A stretch of 64,000 nucleotides of DNA, taken from an uncultured Bacteroidales bacterium (GTDB lineage: Bacteria; Bacteroidota; Bacteroidia; Bacteroidales; UBA932). The notes under the pieces were generated by a model that was not told the origin of the DNA, did no database searches, and worked only from the letters and a program-made list of their open reading frames with translations. Positions 8,575 to 17,286 of this stretch are shown piece after piece. The first letter of the stretch is position 1. Every line of letters starts with the position of its first letter. The stretch lies in contig CAKUXR010000007.1 of the NCBI GenBank assembly GCA_934700615.1, forward strand, positions 47,076-111,075, read 5' to 3'. The translations under genes and the position numbers were made by a program.

Positions 8575-9771
8575 TTATTCGACGTAGAGGAGAAGTCCCT
8601 TAAGATACTCCCCTTCAGGATGATAGATATTTACAGCATGGTCTGCCGGCTGGTTCAGCCTGTCAAGGATACGCACCTTCCTTCCGGTCTGGGCCGCAGC
8701 GGAGAATACTGCCAATGCAAATGCCTCTTTGTCAACTACTTGTGAGCAGCTGAACGTGAATACGAATCCTCCCGGTGCAACTTTGGATATTGCAGCAGCG
8801 TTAAGTCTCTGGTAGGCCCTGAGAGCATTACGGAGCACTCCCCTGTGTTTTGCGAAAGCAGGAGGGTCCACAATCATCAAATCATACTTGCCTGCAGGGA
8901 TATCTTTCAGATAGTCAATGGCATCCAGACAAAGACTCGTGTGTCTGGATTTGTCAAATCCTCCGATTTCCACGTTTTTGTCCACGAGGGCCATTGCCTT
9001 GGCAGAGCTGTCAACAGAATCCACATGAACGGCTCCCGCTCCGAGAGCATAGATGGAAAATCCGCCTGTATAGCAGAACAAGTTCAGCACATTGCGGTCT
9101 TTTGCATAGCGCTCCACAAGTTTCCTGTTCTCTCTCTGGTCAAGGAAGAATCCGGTCTTCTGTCCCTCTGTCCAGTTGACGAGGAATTTGTGTCCGTTCT
9201 CCAATACAACCTGCTCATTGTCATTGAACCCCTCTTTCTTGTAGAGGTATCCGTCGATGAGGTCCAGGCCGGCCTTGAAAGGTGCAGTGCCGGAACTCTT
9301 GTCATAGACAGCCTTCAGTTTGTCCCCATAAATCTTTACAAGGGCATCTGCAATCTGCTTTTTCGCGCGGAACATGCCGGCCGAGTGTGCCTGCATTACA
9401 CAAACGCCATCATACCAGTCAATGATAAGGCCTGGAAGATTGTCTCCCTCACCATGTACAAGTCTGTAGCAGTTGGTATTGCCTCCGTCCTGGGCGAGTC
9501 CTGTTGCAACTCTGACTTCCAGAGCTTTGGAAAGCATTGCCTCCCAATATGCATCATTGATTACATCAGTTTCGAAACTGAGGACTCTGACTGCGATGGA
9601 ACCGATCTGATAGTGGCCGGCTGCAAGAAAATCACCTTCTGAACTATAGACACTTACTACGTCGCCTTCCGCAGGATTTCCTACGACTTGTGCAATCGCT
9701 CCTGAGAACACCCACGGGTGGAATCTTTTCAGGGAGTCTTCCCTACTTTTTTTCAGTATTATCTTTGCCAT
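8575..9771 (-). CDS. Class I rRNA methyltransferase, RlmI/RlmK-like (PUA plus SAM domain)
   Basis: 398 residues from the ATG at 9771 (MAKIILKK); a longer open frame to 9963 is only overlap with the next gene. The N-terminal PUA-like domain (about 1-80) is followed by an EEHG-like linker (FLVNWTEGQKTGFFLDQREN) and a Rossmann methyltransferase fold. That fold has the SAM loop NLFCYTGGFSIYAL and the catalytic-site motif VDPPAFAKH. RlmI makes 5-methylcytosine in 23S rRNA. The FSCS Cys block (VFTFSCSQVV) near residue 346 agrees with an m5C-type family. The 5' end overlaps the exonuclease gene by 29 bp. Confidence 0.87.
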   Translation of the reverse strand: MAKIILKKSREDSLKRFHPWVFSGAIAQVVGNPAEGDVVSVYSSEGDFLAAGHYQIGSIAVRVLSFETDVINDAYWEAMLSKALEVRVATGLAQDGGNTNCYRLVHGEGDNLPGLIIDWYDGVCVMQAHSAGMFRAKKQIADALVKIYGDKLKAVYDKSSGTAPFKAGLDLIDGYLYKKEGFNDNEQVVLENGHKFLVNWTEGQKTGFFLDQRENRKLVERYAKDRNVLNLFCYTGGFSIYALGAGAVHVDSVDSSAKAMALVDKNVEIGGFDKSRHTSLCLDAIDYLKDIPAGKYDLMIVDPPAFAKHRGVLRNALRAYQRLNAAAISKVAPGGFVFTFSCSQVVDKEAFALAVFSAAAQTGRKVRILDRLNQPADHAVNIYHPEGEYLKGLLLYVE

Positions 9772-10609
9772 TATTTTTCTTTTTTCTGAAATATCTTCTG
9801 TGTCTCTTCTTGTGTTTTCCTGCAGTCTGCTGCTGGTCCGTACGCGCAGCATTGACATTGGCAGTCGCCGCTGACATTGACTTTTTCCTTCTTGGACGCT
9901 TCTTCCTGCGCTTTTTCTCCTTGGCGGCAGCTTCCGCCTTCGCCGGTTCAGGTGTCGTGTCAATGTTCTTGTGAGGCGGTCCCTGTATCGGCATCATCTG
10001 CTCTGGCGTGAGCGGATTCTTCTCGGATTTCATCAGCACGTTGTACATTTCCCGGCAAACCCAGGCATCTGTCGCCGCATAAAGCTGCTGTGATTCAGAG
10101 AGAATTTCAGCCTCCCAGTTTGACAACTGCTGTGTCTTTGAAATCTTGTAGCCGAGGATGATTGCGGACATCTTCTTGACGCTCTTGTCGCGGATTCCGT
10201 ACTCCCAAACTATTTTCTGAAGGTCAATGAAACCCTTGGCTTCGAATGGCTTGTATTTCTGGAGGCCCCGGACATCGTCATGCACTGCGGCTCCGACCTT
10301 TATTATCTTTTCATTGGCCAGGATACGGCAGAGCCTGTCATCCATTCCAAGTTGTTTGATTCTGAAAAGGAAGGCCTCCTTGGGTCCTGACAATTGCAAT
10401 AGTGCAACACCGTAATGGGGCTGTGAAGGCGTAAAACTCGGGCGGGATTCCGTATCGAATCCTATTATCTTCTGCCGCCTGAGATAAGCTATCGCATGCT
10501 CCATTTCCGGTCCCGGCTTGTCGATTACCGTAATCTTTCCGCCAAACGCCGCCAACTCCAGCTTTTCTATTTCTTCCGGCAGTACGCTAATCTGAAACAT
10601 ATTCATCAT
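9743..10609 (-). CDS. DEDDy-type 3'-5' exonuclease domain protein with basic tail
   Basis: 288 residues. Residues about 30-205 form a DnaQ-like 3'-5' exonuclease of the WRN/RNase D kind: Exo I IIGFDTESRPS (Asp/Glu), Exo II VGAAVHDDVRGLQKY, and Exo III with QLYAATDAWVCREMY, where Tyr and Asp fit the DEDDy class. After residue about 225 there is an Ala/Glu stretch and then a very Lys/Arg-rich tail (KKRRKKRPRRKK and KHKKRHRRYFRKKKN). That tail probably binds nucleic acid. In-frame ATG codons also exist at 10606 and 10600. The start overlaps the upstream lipoprotein gene by 23 bp, and its end overlaps the methyltransferase gene, so the three appear to be translated as a unit. Confidence 0.85.
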   Translation of the reverse strand: MMNMFQISVLPEEIEKLELAAFGGKITVIDKPGPEMEHAIAYLRRQKIIGFDTESRPSFTPSQPHYGVALLQLSGPKEAFLFRIKQLGMDDRLCRILANEKIIKVGAAVHDDVRGLQKYKPFEAKGFIDLQKIVWEYGIRDKSVKKMSAIILGYKISKTQQLSNWEAEILSESQQLYAATDAWVCREMYNVLMKSEKNPLTPEQMMPIQGPPHKNIDTTPEPAKAEAAAKEKKRRKKRPRRKKSMSAATANVNAARTDQQQTAGKHKKRHRRYFRKKKNNGKDNTEKK

Positions 10610-11840
10610 AAATATTTTGGGCGTTCTTTCTCAAGAACTGCTTGAGATTCTCATCCAGGAATCTTGTAGGTTTTTCTACCAGCATGAATGTTTCGAAGTC
10701 CGAACAATCTGCCCTGTTGTATTTGAAATCATTGGTGAATCCTCCCTGTAGAGAATAATCCTGTGCAGCCATTCCGGTGACAGGAACTGTACAATATATT
10801 CTGGTGGAAGGATAAGCGACACGATGAGTGAAACAATTCTCTTTCCGCATGAAACTGATGCATTCGGATGCTATGGCAGTGGCCGGGTCAATGAATTCAA
10901 ATCTGTCAGTGAGCAGACCGCTGTAGAATGTAAGACTGTCATCATTGCTTTCACGCATACGTGCAAGTTCCTCATTGAGAACGTCAGCCTTGAGAGGCAT
11001 ATCGTCGACGAGTACGGCACCTATCTTGTGTGTGTTGCCGATGGCCTTGTACATCCTGAAGAACGATATTATTCTGTCCCTCAAAGATTTGCCATGCTGA
11101 GGACAATAAGCTTCATATTTCAATGTCTTATATTCTTTGACCATCTCACTCCATGCCGTTGCATAGACACCGGAGCCCAGGGTATGCTCATCAGTCCATA
11201 CGGCAAAAGAACCGTTTGCCTCCGGATGGTGCTGAATTGCATATCTGAACATTGAGTGGACAGGCGAAATCACAGCAATGTCAGGCCTTGCAGCATTGAC
11301 AATGCTCATGATATCATGGTATCCGAAAGCGGAAAGATACGAAGAGGATAAAATTACTATTTTCGATGCGGACTTCCTTTCGGTGGTGTTCTTGTCGAAC
11401 TGGCTTGCATGGAAAACCGTGTCGATGCTGCTCAGGAAGTTCTTAACGGTCAATTCCTTGAGGAAAACATCATTTCCCTGCTCCAGGTAGCCCTCATATG
11501 GGGCATTGGCACTGTCGCAGATGAGATCGAAAGTCTCGCCAGCAAAGTCAGGGAGTCCGTCCGGAACTGACTTTCCATTGACATTGTCGAAATCATCGCA
11601 GGTTATGAAATTGTCTGCCAGGAACAATGTCTGCTCGCTTGGTCCGACAATGGCAATTGACCCGTTTCTTCCGTCAATGCAGGATTTCCGTATCTTTTCA
11701 TATACGGTGGATGTCGTGTCCGAGAGAATGTCTCTTACGAAAGGTATAGTCGAAGGGTCACCGGCCCCATGATTTCCGCATGAAACCATGAAGGTCGGTG
11801 ACACTATCGAAAGTAATAATAGTAACCTCTTTGCTATCAC
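10587..11840 (-). CDS. Lipoprotein of unknown function
   Basis: 417 residues. MIAKRLLLLLSIVSPTFMVSCGN is a lipoprotein signal with probable lipidation at Cys21. I do not recognise the family. The middle (KIVILSSSYLSAFGYHDIMSIVNAARPDIAVISPVHSMF in two blocks) has an alternating beta/alpha rhythm like a periplasmic-binding-protein type I or Rossmann-like fold. No ligand motif is evident. It precedes the exonuclease gene, with a 23-bp overlap. Its 5' end has a 46-bp gap to the glnN stop. Confidence 0.75.
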   Translation of the reverse strand: MIAKRLLLLLSIVSPTFMVSCGNHGAGDPSTIPFVRDILSDTTSTVYEKIRKSCIDGRNGSIAIVGPSEQTLFLADNFITCDDFDNVNGKSVPDGLPDFAGETFDLICDSANAPYEGYLEQGNDVFLKELTVKNFLSSIDTVFHASQFDKNTTERKSASKIVILSSSYLSAFGYHDIMSIVNAARPDIAVISPVHSMFRYAIQHHPEANGSFAVWTDEHTLGSGVYATAWSEMVKEYKTLKYEAYCPQHGKSLRDRIISFFRMYKAIGNTHKIGAVLVDDMPLKADVLNEELARMRESNDDSLTFYSGLLTDRFEFIDPATAIASECISFMRKENCFTHRVAYPSTRIYCTVPVTGMAAQDYSLQGGFTNDFKYNRADCSDFETFMLVEKPTRFLDENLKQFLRKNAQNIYDEYVSD

Positions 11841-11859
11841 TTAAATAAATTAGTTTTTG

Positions 11860-11877
11860 GCCCTGCTTCCGCAGGGC
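11860..11877. repeat. Hairpin between glnN and the lipoprotein gene
   Basis: GCCCTGC (11860-11866), TTCC loop, GCAGGGC (11871-11877): a perfect 7-bp G+C-rich stem directly after the glnN stop codon. It is not followed by a T-run in the glnN direction, so it is a weak terminator, attenuator or RNA-stabilising hairpin. Confidence 0.5.
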
Positions 11878-11886
11878 TTGCGTTAA

Positions 11887-14061
11887 CTAGAAGAACAGCA
11901 GCTCCCTGTATTTCGGAAGTGGCCAAAGTTCGTCATCTACAAGCATTTCCAGATGGTCGGCACTGTAACGTACCTTGTCCATCTCGGCTTTGACTTCCGT
12001 TGAATACAAGTATGCGCGTTCCGCCATGTCTTCTACTCTGTTCGCTCTCTTGCGGGCTTCGACCAGAGCTTCGACATCGGCTGAAATATTATTTACGAAT
12101 CCTGAGATTTTCTTGTATGTGTCCATATCGGCTTTGCAAAGCTGTTTGAACTCGTCTCCGAATACGTCTTTGCATCCCTGGATGCTCTTTACCAATATGT
12201 TCTGGTAGCTTACAGCTGCCGGGATGATGTGATTCAGGCACACGTCGCCCAGGATTCTGGCTTCAATCTGAAGTTTCTTTACGTATGTCTCGTTCAGCAC
12301 CTCATATCTTGCCTCGGATTCAACAGGTGAAAGTACACCGAGTTTGGCGAACATGTCAATGCTGTCTTTCTCGAGGAATACTTTGTAGGCCTCCGGTACA
12401 TTGCGTACGGCCCTGAGTCCTCTGCGTGCTGCTTCCTCTTCCCATTCTTTGCTGTATCCGTTGCCTTCGAACATGATATTCTTGGATTCGGCAATGAACC
12501 TTCTTACGACGGTAAGGACTGCACTCTGTCTGTTTTCACCTTTTGCTTCAAGTTCTTCGGCTTCTTTTCTGAACTCGTTGAGACTCTCTGCCACAATTGA
12601 ATTCAGGACATATGTAGCACTTGCGGCATTTGCTGAAGAGCCTACAGCGCGGAATTCAAATCGGTTTCCGGTGAATGCGAACGGTGAGGTCCTGTTCCGG
12701 TCAGTATTGTCCTGGACAATTTCCGGGATGGAACTTACCATCTGGATGGAAGCCTTGCTTGCTTCTGCATCTGAGAAGTCCGTCATATTCAGGATGCTGT
12801 CGAATATTTTGGACAGTGTGGAACCTGAGAAGATGGACATTACTGCTGGAGGTGCCTCATGACCGCCAAGCCTGTATGAGTTGTTCAATGTGCAGACTGA
12901 AGTCATCAGCAGGTAGTTGTGGCGATATACCGCACGTACAACCGATGAATAGAATGCAAGGAACTGGAGATTCTTGGTAGGAGTCTTTCCCGGAGAAAGG
13001 AGGTTTACTCCGGTGTCGGTCTGCATTGACCAGTTGCAGTGCTTGCCGCTTCCGTTGATTCCGTCGAAAGGTTTTTCGTGGAAAATGACCTTAAGATGAT
13101 GTTTCTCAGCAACCTTAGGCATGACAATCATGAGAAGCATGTTCTGGTCGATTGCCTTTGTGGCCTCACAGAAGACCGGTGCACATTCGAACTGGTTAGG
13201 TGCAACCTCATTATGTCTGGTCTGAAGCTGGATGCCGAGTTTGTATGCTTCAGTCTCGAAATCTTTCATGAATGCTTCCACGCGGCTCGGAATGGCTCCG
13301 AAATAGTGGTCTGCGAGCTGTTGGTCTTTGGCGGATGTGTGTCCGATTACTGTCCTGTCGCAGAGCTTGAGATCCGGACGGGCATTGTAAAGTGCCTCAT
13401 CCACAAGGAAATACTCCTGCTCCAGACCGACATTGACAGAAACCGACTTTACGGATTTGTCGAACAGGTTTGCAACTGATGTCGCTGCGGAACTGAGTGC
13501 CTGAATGGATCTCAGGTTAGGAACTTTCATGTCAAGGGCTTCGCCTGTATATGACACAAAAACAGACGGGATACAAAGTGTCTCGTCGAGGATAAAGACC
13601 GGAGAGTTAGGATCCCATGCGGAATAACCTCTGGCCTCAAATGTGTTACGCAGTCCTCCGTTAGGAAAACTGGATGCGTCAGGCTCCTGCTGGACAAGTG
13701 CGCTTCCGCTGAATCTCTCGAATGCCTGGCCGTCCTTCACGGTAACGAAGGACTCGTGTTTCTCGGCTGTCGTACCGGTAAGCGGCTGGAAGAGGTGCGT
13801 GTAATGGGTGGCACCTTTTTCGGTAGCCCAGGTCTTCATGGCTGATGCAATCTCGTTTGCGACAGCCCTGTCGATCTTCTTGCCGAACTGGACAGCAGAC
13901 AAAACAGCGTCATAGGCGGTCTGAGACATGTATCTCCTCATTTTTGCGAGGTCGAACACGTTTTCTCCGAAGAAGGCCGAAATCGGTCTCTTCTCAACGA
14001 AATAGCGCTCAGTTGTGTGAGCGGCAGCTTCGTCCAAAGCTCTTTGTCTGAAAGTTGACAT
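11887..14061 (-). CDS. glnN: Glutamine synthetase type III
   Basis: 724 residues, far longer than GSI (about 470), and the usual GSIII length. Conserved blocks include the GSIII-type start (ERYFVEKRPISAFFGENVF), the metal-binding EQEYFLVDEALY (VGLEQEYF), the HNEVAPNQFECAPVF block and the ATP-side GSGKHCNWSM. C-terminal extension residues about 560-724 are helical, as in the GSIII dodecamer. It makes glutamine from glutamate and ammonium with ATP. It is transcribed leftward from a divergent promoter region shared with the aminotransferase. GSIII is the main glutamine synthetase in many Bacteroidales, often nitrogen-regulated; no ntr site is obvious here. Confidence 0.96.
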   Translation of the reverse strand: MSTFRQRALDEAAAHTTERYFVEKRPISAFFGENVFDLAKMRRYMSQTAYDAVLSAVQFGKKIDRAVANEIASAMKTWATEKGATHYTHLFQPLTGTTAEKHESFVTVKDGQAFERFSGSALVQQEPDASSFPNGGLRNTFEARGYSAWDPNSPVFILDETLCIPSVFVSYTGEALDMKVPNLRSIQALSSAATSVANLFDKSVKSVSVNVGLEQEYFLVDEALYNARPDLKLCDRTVIGHTSAKDQQLADHYFGAIPSRVEAFMKDFETEAYKLGIQLQTRHNEVAPNQFECAPVFCEATKAIDQNMLLMIVMPKVAEKHHLKVIFHEKPFDGINGSGKHCNWSMQTDTGVNLLSPGKTPTKNLQFLAFYSSVVRAVYRHNYLLMTSVCTLNNSYRLGGHEAPPAVMSIFSGSTLSKIFDSILNMTDFSDAEASKASIQMVSSIPEIVQDNTDRNRTSPFAFTGNRFEFRAVGSSANAASATYVLNSIVAESLNEFRKEAEELEAKGENRQSAVLTVVRRFIAESKNIMFEGNGYSKEWEEEAARRGLRAVRNVPEAYKVFLEKDSIDMFAKLGVLSPVESEARYEVLNETYVKKLQIEARILGDVCLNHIIPAAVSYQNILVKSIQGCKDVFGDEFKQLCKADMDTYKKISGFVNNISADVEALVEARKRANRVEDMAERAYLYSTEVKAEMDKVRYSADHLEMLVDDELWPLPKYRELLFF

Positions 14062-14091
14062 AATTTTTTATGATTTTGTTAAGTACGTCCG

Positions 14092-14099
14092 CAAAGGTA
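14092..14099 (-). promoter_or_regulatory. -7 element for glnN
   Basis: Reverse strand TACCTTTG matches TAnnTTTG and lies about 31 bp upstream of the glnN start at 14061. Confidence 0.65.
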
Positions 14100-14110
14100 A
14101 AAAAAAACAC

Positions 14111-14118
14111 TATCTTTG
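14111..14118 (+). promoter_or_regulatory. -7 element for the aminotransferase gene
   Basis: TATCTTTG matches TAnnTTTG, 42 bp upstream of the ATG at 14160, and only 11 bp from the divergent glnN element. The two promoters are back to back. Confidence 0.65.
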
Positions 14119-14159
14119 CGAAACCCAAAACGAGGGTTTTTTATATTAAAACGAACATA

Positions 14160-15359
14160 ATGATTAAAATTTCTCACAAGTCGGAGCAAATGCCCGCTTC
14201 AGCTATCAGAAAGCTGGTTCCTTTTGCCGATGCCGCCAAAGCGGAAGGCGTAAAAGTTTATCATCTCAATGTCGGTCAGCCGGATATCAAATCTCCACAG
14301 TGTGCATTGGATGCCGTGCGGAAGAACAACCTCGATCACGTTTCCTATACCAACTCTGCGGGATTGATCGAACTCAGGAAAGGGCTGGTTGAGAAATACT
14401 ACAGGAAAATAGGCATTGACATTGATGTTCCTGAACTTATTGTCACTGTTGCCGGCAGCGAGGGCGTGAATCTCTCTCTCCAGATTACTTGCGATGAGGG
14501 TGATGAAGTGATTGTGCTTGAGCCGTTCTACACGAATTACAATACATTCGCATTCATGAACGGAGTTACTCTCAAGGCTGTTCCTACCGATATCCGTAAC
14601 GGGTTCAAGGTTCCGGATATGTCCGAGTTTGAGAAACTCATCACTCCACGTACCAATGCTATTCTCATCAGCAATCCTGGAAATCCTACAGGAACCCTTT
14701 ATACGAAGGAGAACATGCTTGCCTTGGGTGAGATTGCCAAGAAGCATGATCTGTTCCTTATTTCTGATGAGGTTTATCGTGAGTTCTGTTATACCGACGA
14801 GCCCCATTTCTCTGCCATGAATATCCCGGGACTTGAGCAGAATGTTATTCTTATTGATTCAGTCTCAAAGAGATACAATCTCTGCGGCTCCCGTATCGGC
14901 TGCATCATCTCGCATAATCAGGATGTCATGAAGGCCGCCATGAAATATGCTCAGGCGCGTCTCTGTCCTCCTGTCTTCGGCCAGCTTGCGGCAATCGGCG
15001 CCCTGGATACTCCTGATGAGTATTTCAAGGAGGTCCGCGAAGAGTATATCAGAAGACGTGACTATATGGTATCCCGTCTAAACAATATGCCCGGCGTCTA
15101 TTCTCCGCTTCCTATGGGTGCGTTCTATACCGTGGCTGAAATTCCTGTTGACAATGCGGAGAATTTCGCAAAGTGGATGCTCACGGAGTTCCGTTACGAA
15201 GGCCAGACTACAATGGTTACCCCTGCGGCTTCTTTCTACAAGACTCCAGGCAAGGGCATGAATCACATCCGTGTGGCTTACGTTCTCGAAATTCCAGAGC
15301 TGGAAAAGGCACTGGATGTTCTGGAAAGAGGATTGTCAGCTTATCCCGGCAAGGCCTAG
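14160..15359 (+). CDS. Pyridoxal-phosphate aminotransferase, class I (aspartate-type)
   Basis: 399 residues from the ATG at 14160; the longer open frame to 14070 would start upstream of the promoter. Fold-type I motifs are visible: NVGQPDIKSP near the N-terminus, SNPGNPTGTLYTKE, the SDEVYREF block, and the PLP-lysine motif SVSKRYNLCGSRIG. This fits the aspartate/aromatic aminotransferase group; the amino-acid partner cannot be fixed. It is followed by a convergent hydrolase gene whose 3' end overlaps it by 24 bp. It shares a divergent promoter region with glnN, and both act in glutamate/nitrogen metabolism (inference from location only). Confidence 0.93.
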   Translation: MIKISHKSEQMPASAIRKLVPFADAAKAEGVKVYHLNVGQPDIKSPQCALDAVRKNNLDHVSYTNSAGLIELRKGLVEKYYRKIGIDIDVPELIVTVAGSEGVNLSLQITCDEGDEVIVLEPFYTNYNTFAFMNGVTLKAVPTDIRNGFKVPDMSEFEKLITPRTNAILISNPGNPTGTLYTKENMLALGEIAKKHDLFLISDEVYREFCYTDEPHFSAMNIPGLEQNVILIDSVSKRYNLCGSRIGCIISHNQDVMKAAMKYAQARLCPPVFGQLAAIGALDTPDEYFKEVREEYIRRRDYMVSRLNNMPGVYSPLPMGAFYTVAEIPVDNAENFAKWMLTEFRYEGQTTMVTPAASFYKTPGKGMNHIRVAYVLEIPELEKALDVLERGLSAYPGKA

Positions 15360-15998
15360 CACTTCCAGTATCTTCGGAATCAGCATTGAATGGAGGAATT
15401 CCTCTTCCATATAATGCGTACCTTCATATATGGCGTAAGTGTTCCGTCCGAAATGCTTACGCCAACTTCTGACATTGACAACACCCCAACGGCGGTAGGT
15501 GTCCTTTGTGCCGAAGAAGGCAAAAAAGTAATCCTTGCCGCCTCTCGAAGGTGAATGGCTGAGCACTTTCTCGCGCATGCCGCGATAATGCCTGAGGATG
15601 TCCCTTGTGAAGTTGAGCGGTTGGCGCTTGCCCGGTCGCGGCTGGAATTTCGTGCGCATGAACCATGCTGCCCCCGGCAGGTAACTTGCCAATGCCATCC
15701 AGCGTGCCGCCCCGGTTGCCGGCGAAACGAAGAGGTGAGGGACGCCATCAATGCGGATTGCGTGCAAAGAACCCAAAGACTCCCCTATCACGAGCTCGGG
15801 ATTCAACTCCTGACGCCATGCGGCGATCTGTTTCTCCGCAATGTCCGGGTCAATGTCATATGTACGCACGATTATGTCAATGCGGATGTCCGATTCGGGA
15901 GAAAGGTACTCTCCGATATGTTCATTAAGTATGGAAGGGATGCGGCTATCCTCTCCACCTCCCATACCATGTATATATAAAATGTTATATATTTTCAC
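15336..15998 (-). CDS. Alpha/beta-hydrolase fold protein, YqiA-like
   Basis: 220 residues if it starts at the GTG at 15998, reading MKIYNILYIHGMGGGEDS. The open frame continues to 16142 but that part lies inside the C1 peptidase gene and its promoter. The first ATG downstream (MGGGEDS) would cut off the HG oxyanion motif, so GTG is preferred. The nucleophile elbow is GESLGS, and the catalytic His is probably in YEGTHYMEEEF. Family members are small esterase-like enzymes of unknown substrate. The last 24 bp overlap the convergent aminotransferase gene. Confidence 0.75.
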   Translation of the reverse strand: MKIYNILYIHGMGGGEDSRIPSILNEHIGEYLSPESDIRIDIIVRTYDIDPDIAEKQIAAWRQELNPELVIGESLGSLHAIRIDGVPHLFVSPATGAARWMALASYLPGAAWFMRTKFQPRPGKRQPLNFTRDILRHYRGMREKVLSHSPSRGGKDYFFAFFGTKDTYRRWGVVNVRSWRKHFGRNTYAIYEGTHYMEEEFLHSMLIPKILEVLGLAGIS

Positions 15999-16026
15999 TT
16001 TTGGAGCAAAATTTATTAAAATCTGA

Positions 16027-16057
16027 TTGTAAATATAGTAACAATTATATATATTTG
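16027..16057 (+). promoter_or_regulatory. Promoter of the C1 peptidase-pssA pair
   Basis: TTG at 16027-16029, 20-bp spacer, TATATTTG at 16050-16057: good match to the Bacteroidota -33/-7 arrangement. The ATG at 16090 is 32 bp downstream. Confidence 0.75.
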
Positions 16058-16089
16058 TAAATAGAATTAAACCAAAATTTTTAAGTAAC

Positions 16090-17286
16090 ATGAAAAGATT
16101 GCTTGCGTTTTCAGTTGCAGCATTGTGCTTGCCTGCACTCATGCTCGCGCAGCCTTCAGACGGCTCAAAGCAGGTCGAGTATCAGTTCACTACTGTGAAG
16201 GCTAACCCTATCACCTCAGTCAAGAACCAGTTCCGCTCAGGTACATGCTGGTGCTTCTCTTCTCTCGGATTCCTCGAGTCAGAGGCTATCCGTCTCAACA
16301 ACATCAAGGACACTACTCTCTATCCTGATTTCTCAGAGATGTTCGTGGTAAGCCACTCTTACCAGGACCGCGCGGAGAAGTATGTGAGACTTGACGGCAA
16401 ACTGAACTTCGGAGCAGGATCAGAATGTAACGACGTTCTTTACGTAGCGAAGCACTATGGTCTTGTACCTCAGGGTGTTATGCCAGGTCTTAACTATGGT
16501 ACGGAACTCCCTGTCCACGGAGAGCTCGATGCTCTTGCATATGCTTACGTGAAAGCTATCGCATCAAATCCTAACAGAGTTCTTTCTACCGCATGGAAGA
16601 AAGGTTTCCAGGGAATCATGGACGCATACCTCGGAGAGTGCCCTACAGAGTTTACATACAATGGTGTAAAATACACTCCTGAGTCTTACCGTGATTCATA
16701 CAAGATCAATCCAGATGACTATGTATCATTGACATCATATACCCACCATCCTTTCTATGAGAAGTTCGCTTTGGAAATCAGCGACAACTGGCGTTGGGGA
16801 CAGGACTGGAACGTTCCTATCGACGAGTTCATGGCAGCACTTGACAACGCTCTCGAGAACGGTTTCACAGTAGCTTGGGGTACAGACGTAAGTGAGAAAG
16901 GCTTCACCCGCGACGGTCTCGGAATCCTCTACAAGGAGCAGGTCAAGAAAACTGCAGGTTCTGACCAGGAGCGCTGGGTAGGAAAGAGTGAGGAGAAGAA
17001 CGACGAGCCTCAGGCACCGGAAGAGGAAGTTGCTGACCAGGCATACAGACAGAAGGGGTATGACAACAAGACTCTCACCGATGACCACGGAATGCAGATT
17101 TTCGGAATCGCAAAAGACCAGTTCGGAAAGAAGTATTATATGGTAAAGAACTCTTGGGGAACAGCCGGTAAATACAAAGGAATCTGGTACGTTACCGAAG
17201 CTTACGTAAGAGGCAAGTCAATGGATATCACGATGCACAAGGATGCTCTTCCTAAATCACTTGCAAAGAAATTGGGTGTTAAATAA
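16090..17286 (+). CDS. Secreted C1-family cysteine peptidase (aminopeptidase C/bleomycin-hydrolase type)
   Basis: 398 residues with signal peptide MKRLLAFSVAALCLPALMLA. The catalytic core has SGTCWCFSS (Cys53, then Trp54), the conserved oxyanion Gln in VKNQFRSG, the active His in DDHGMQIFGIA and the Asn in VKNSWGTAGKY. It belongs to the C1B branch, but the signal peptide would put it in the periplasm or make it a lipid-free secreted enzyme, unlike cytoplasmic bleomycin hydrolases. Codon use is highly biased towards a small set, which suggests strong expression. The stop overlaps the pssA start in TAATG. A hydrophilic insert (about 295-330) is rich in Glu/Asp/Gln. Confidence 0.92.
   Translation: MKRLLAFSVAALCLPALMLAQPSDGSKQVEYQFTTVKANPITSVKNQFRSGTCWCFSSLGFLESEAIRLNNIKDTTLYPDFSEMFVVSHSYQDRAEKYVRLDGKLNFGAGSECNDVLYVAKHYGLVPQGVMPGLNYGTELPVHGELDALAYAYVKAIASNPNRVLSTAWKKGFQGIMDAYLGECPTEFTYNGVKYTPESYRDSYKINPDDYVSLTSYTHHPFYEKFALEISDNWRWGQDWNVPIDEFMAALDNALENGFTVAWGTDVSEKGFTRDGLGILYKEQVKKTAGSDQERWVGKSEEKNDEPQAPEEEVADQAYRQKGYDNKTLTDDHGMQIFGIAKDQFGKKYYMVKNSWGTAGKYKGIWYVTEAYVRGKSMDITMHKDALPKSLAKKLGVK

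Noticed and set aside
8845..9642. 265-codon plus-strand open frame
   Set aside because: Antisense to the rRNA methyltransferase gene; it follows from that gene's codon composition.
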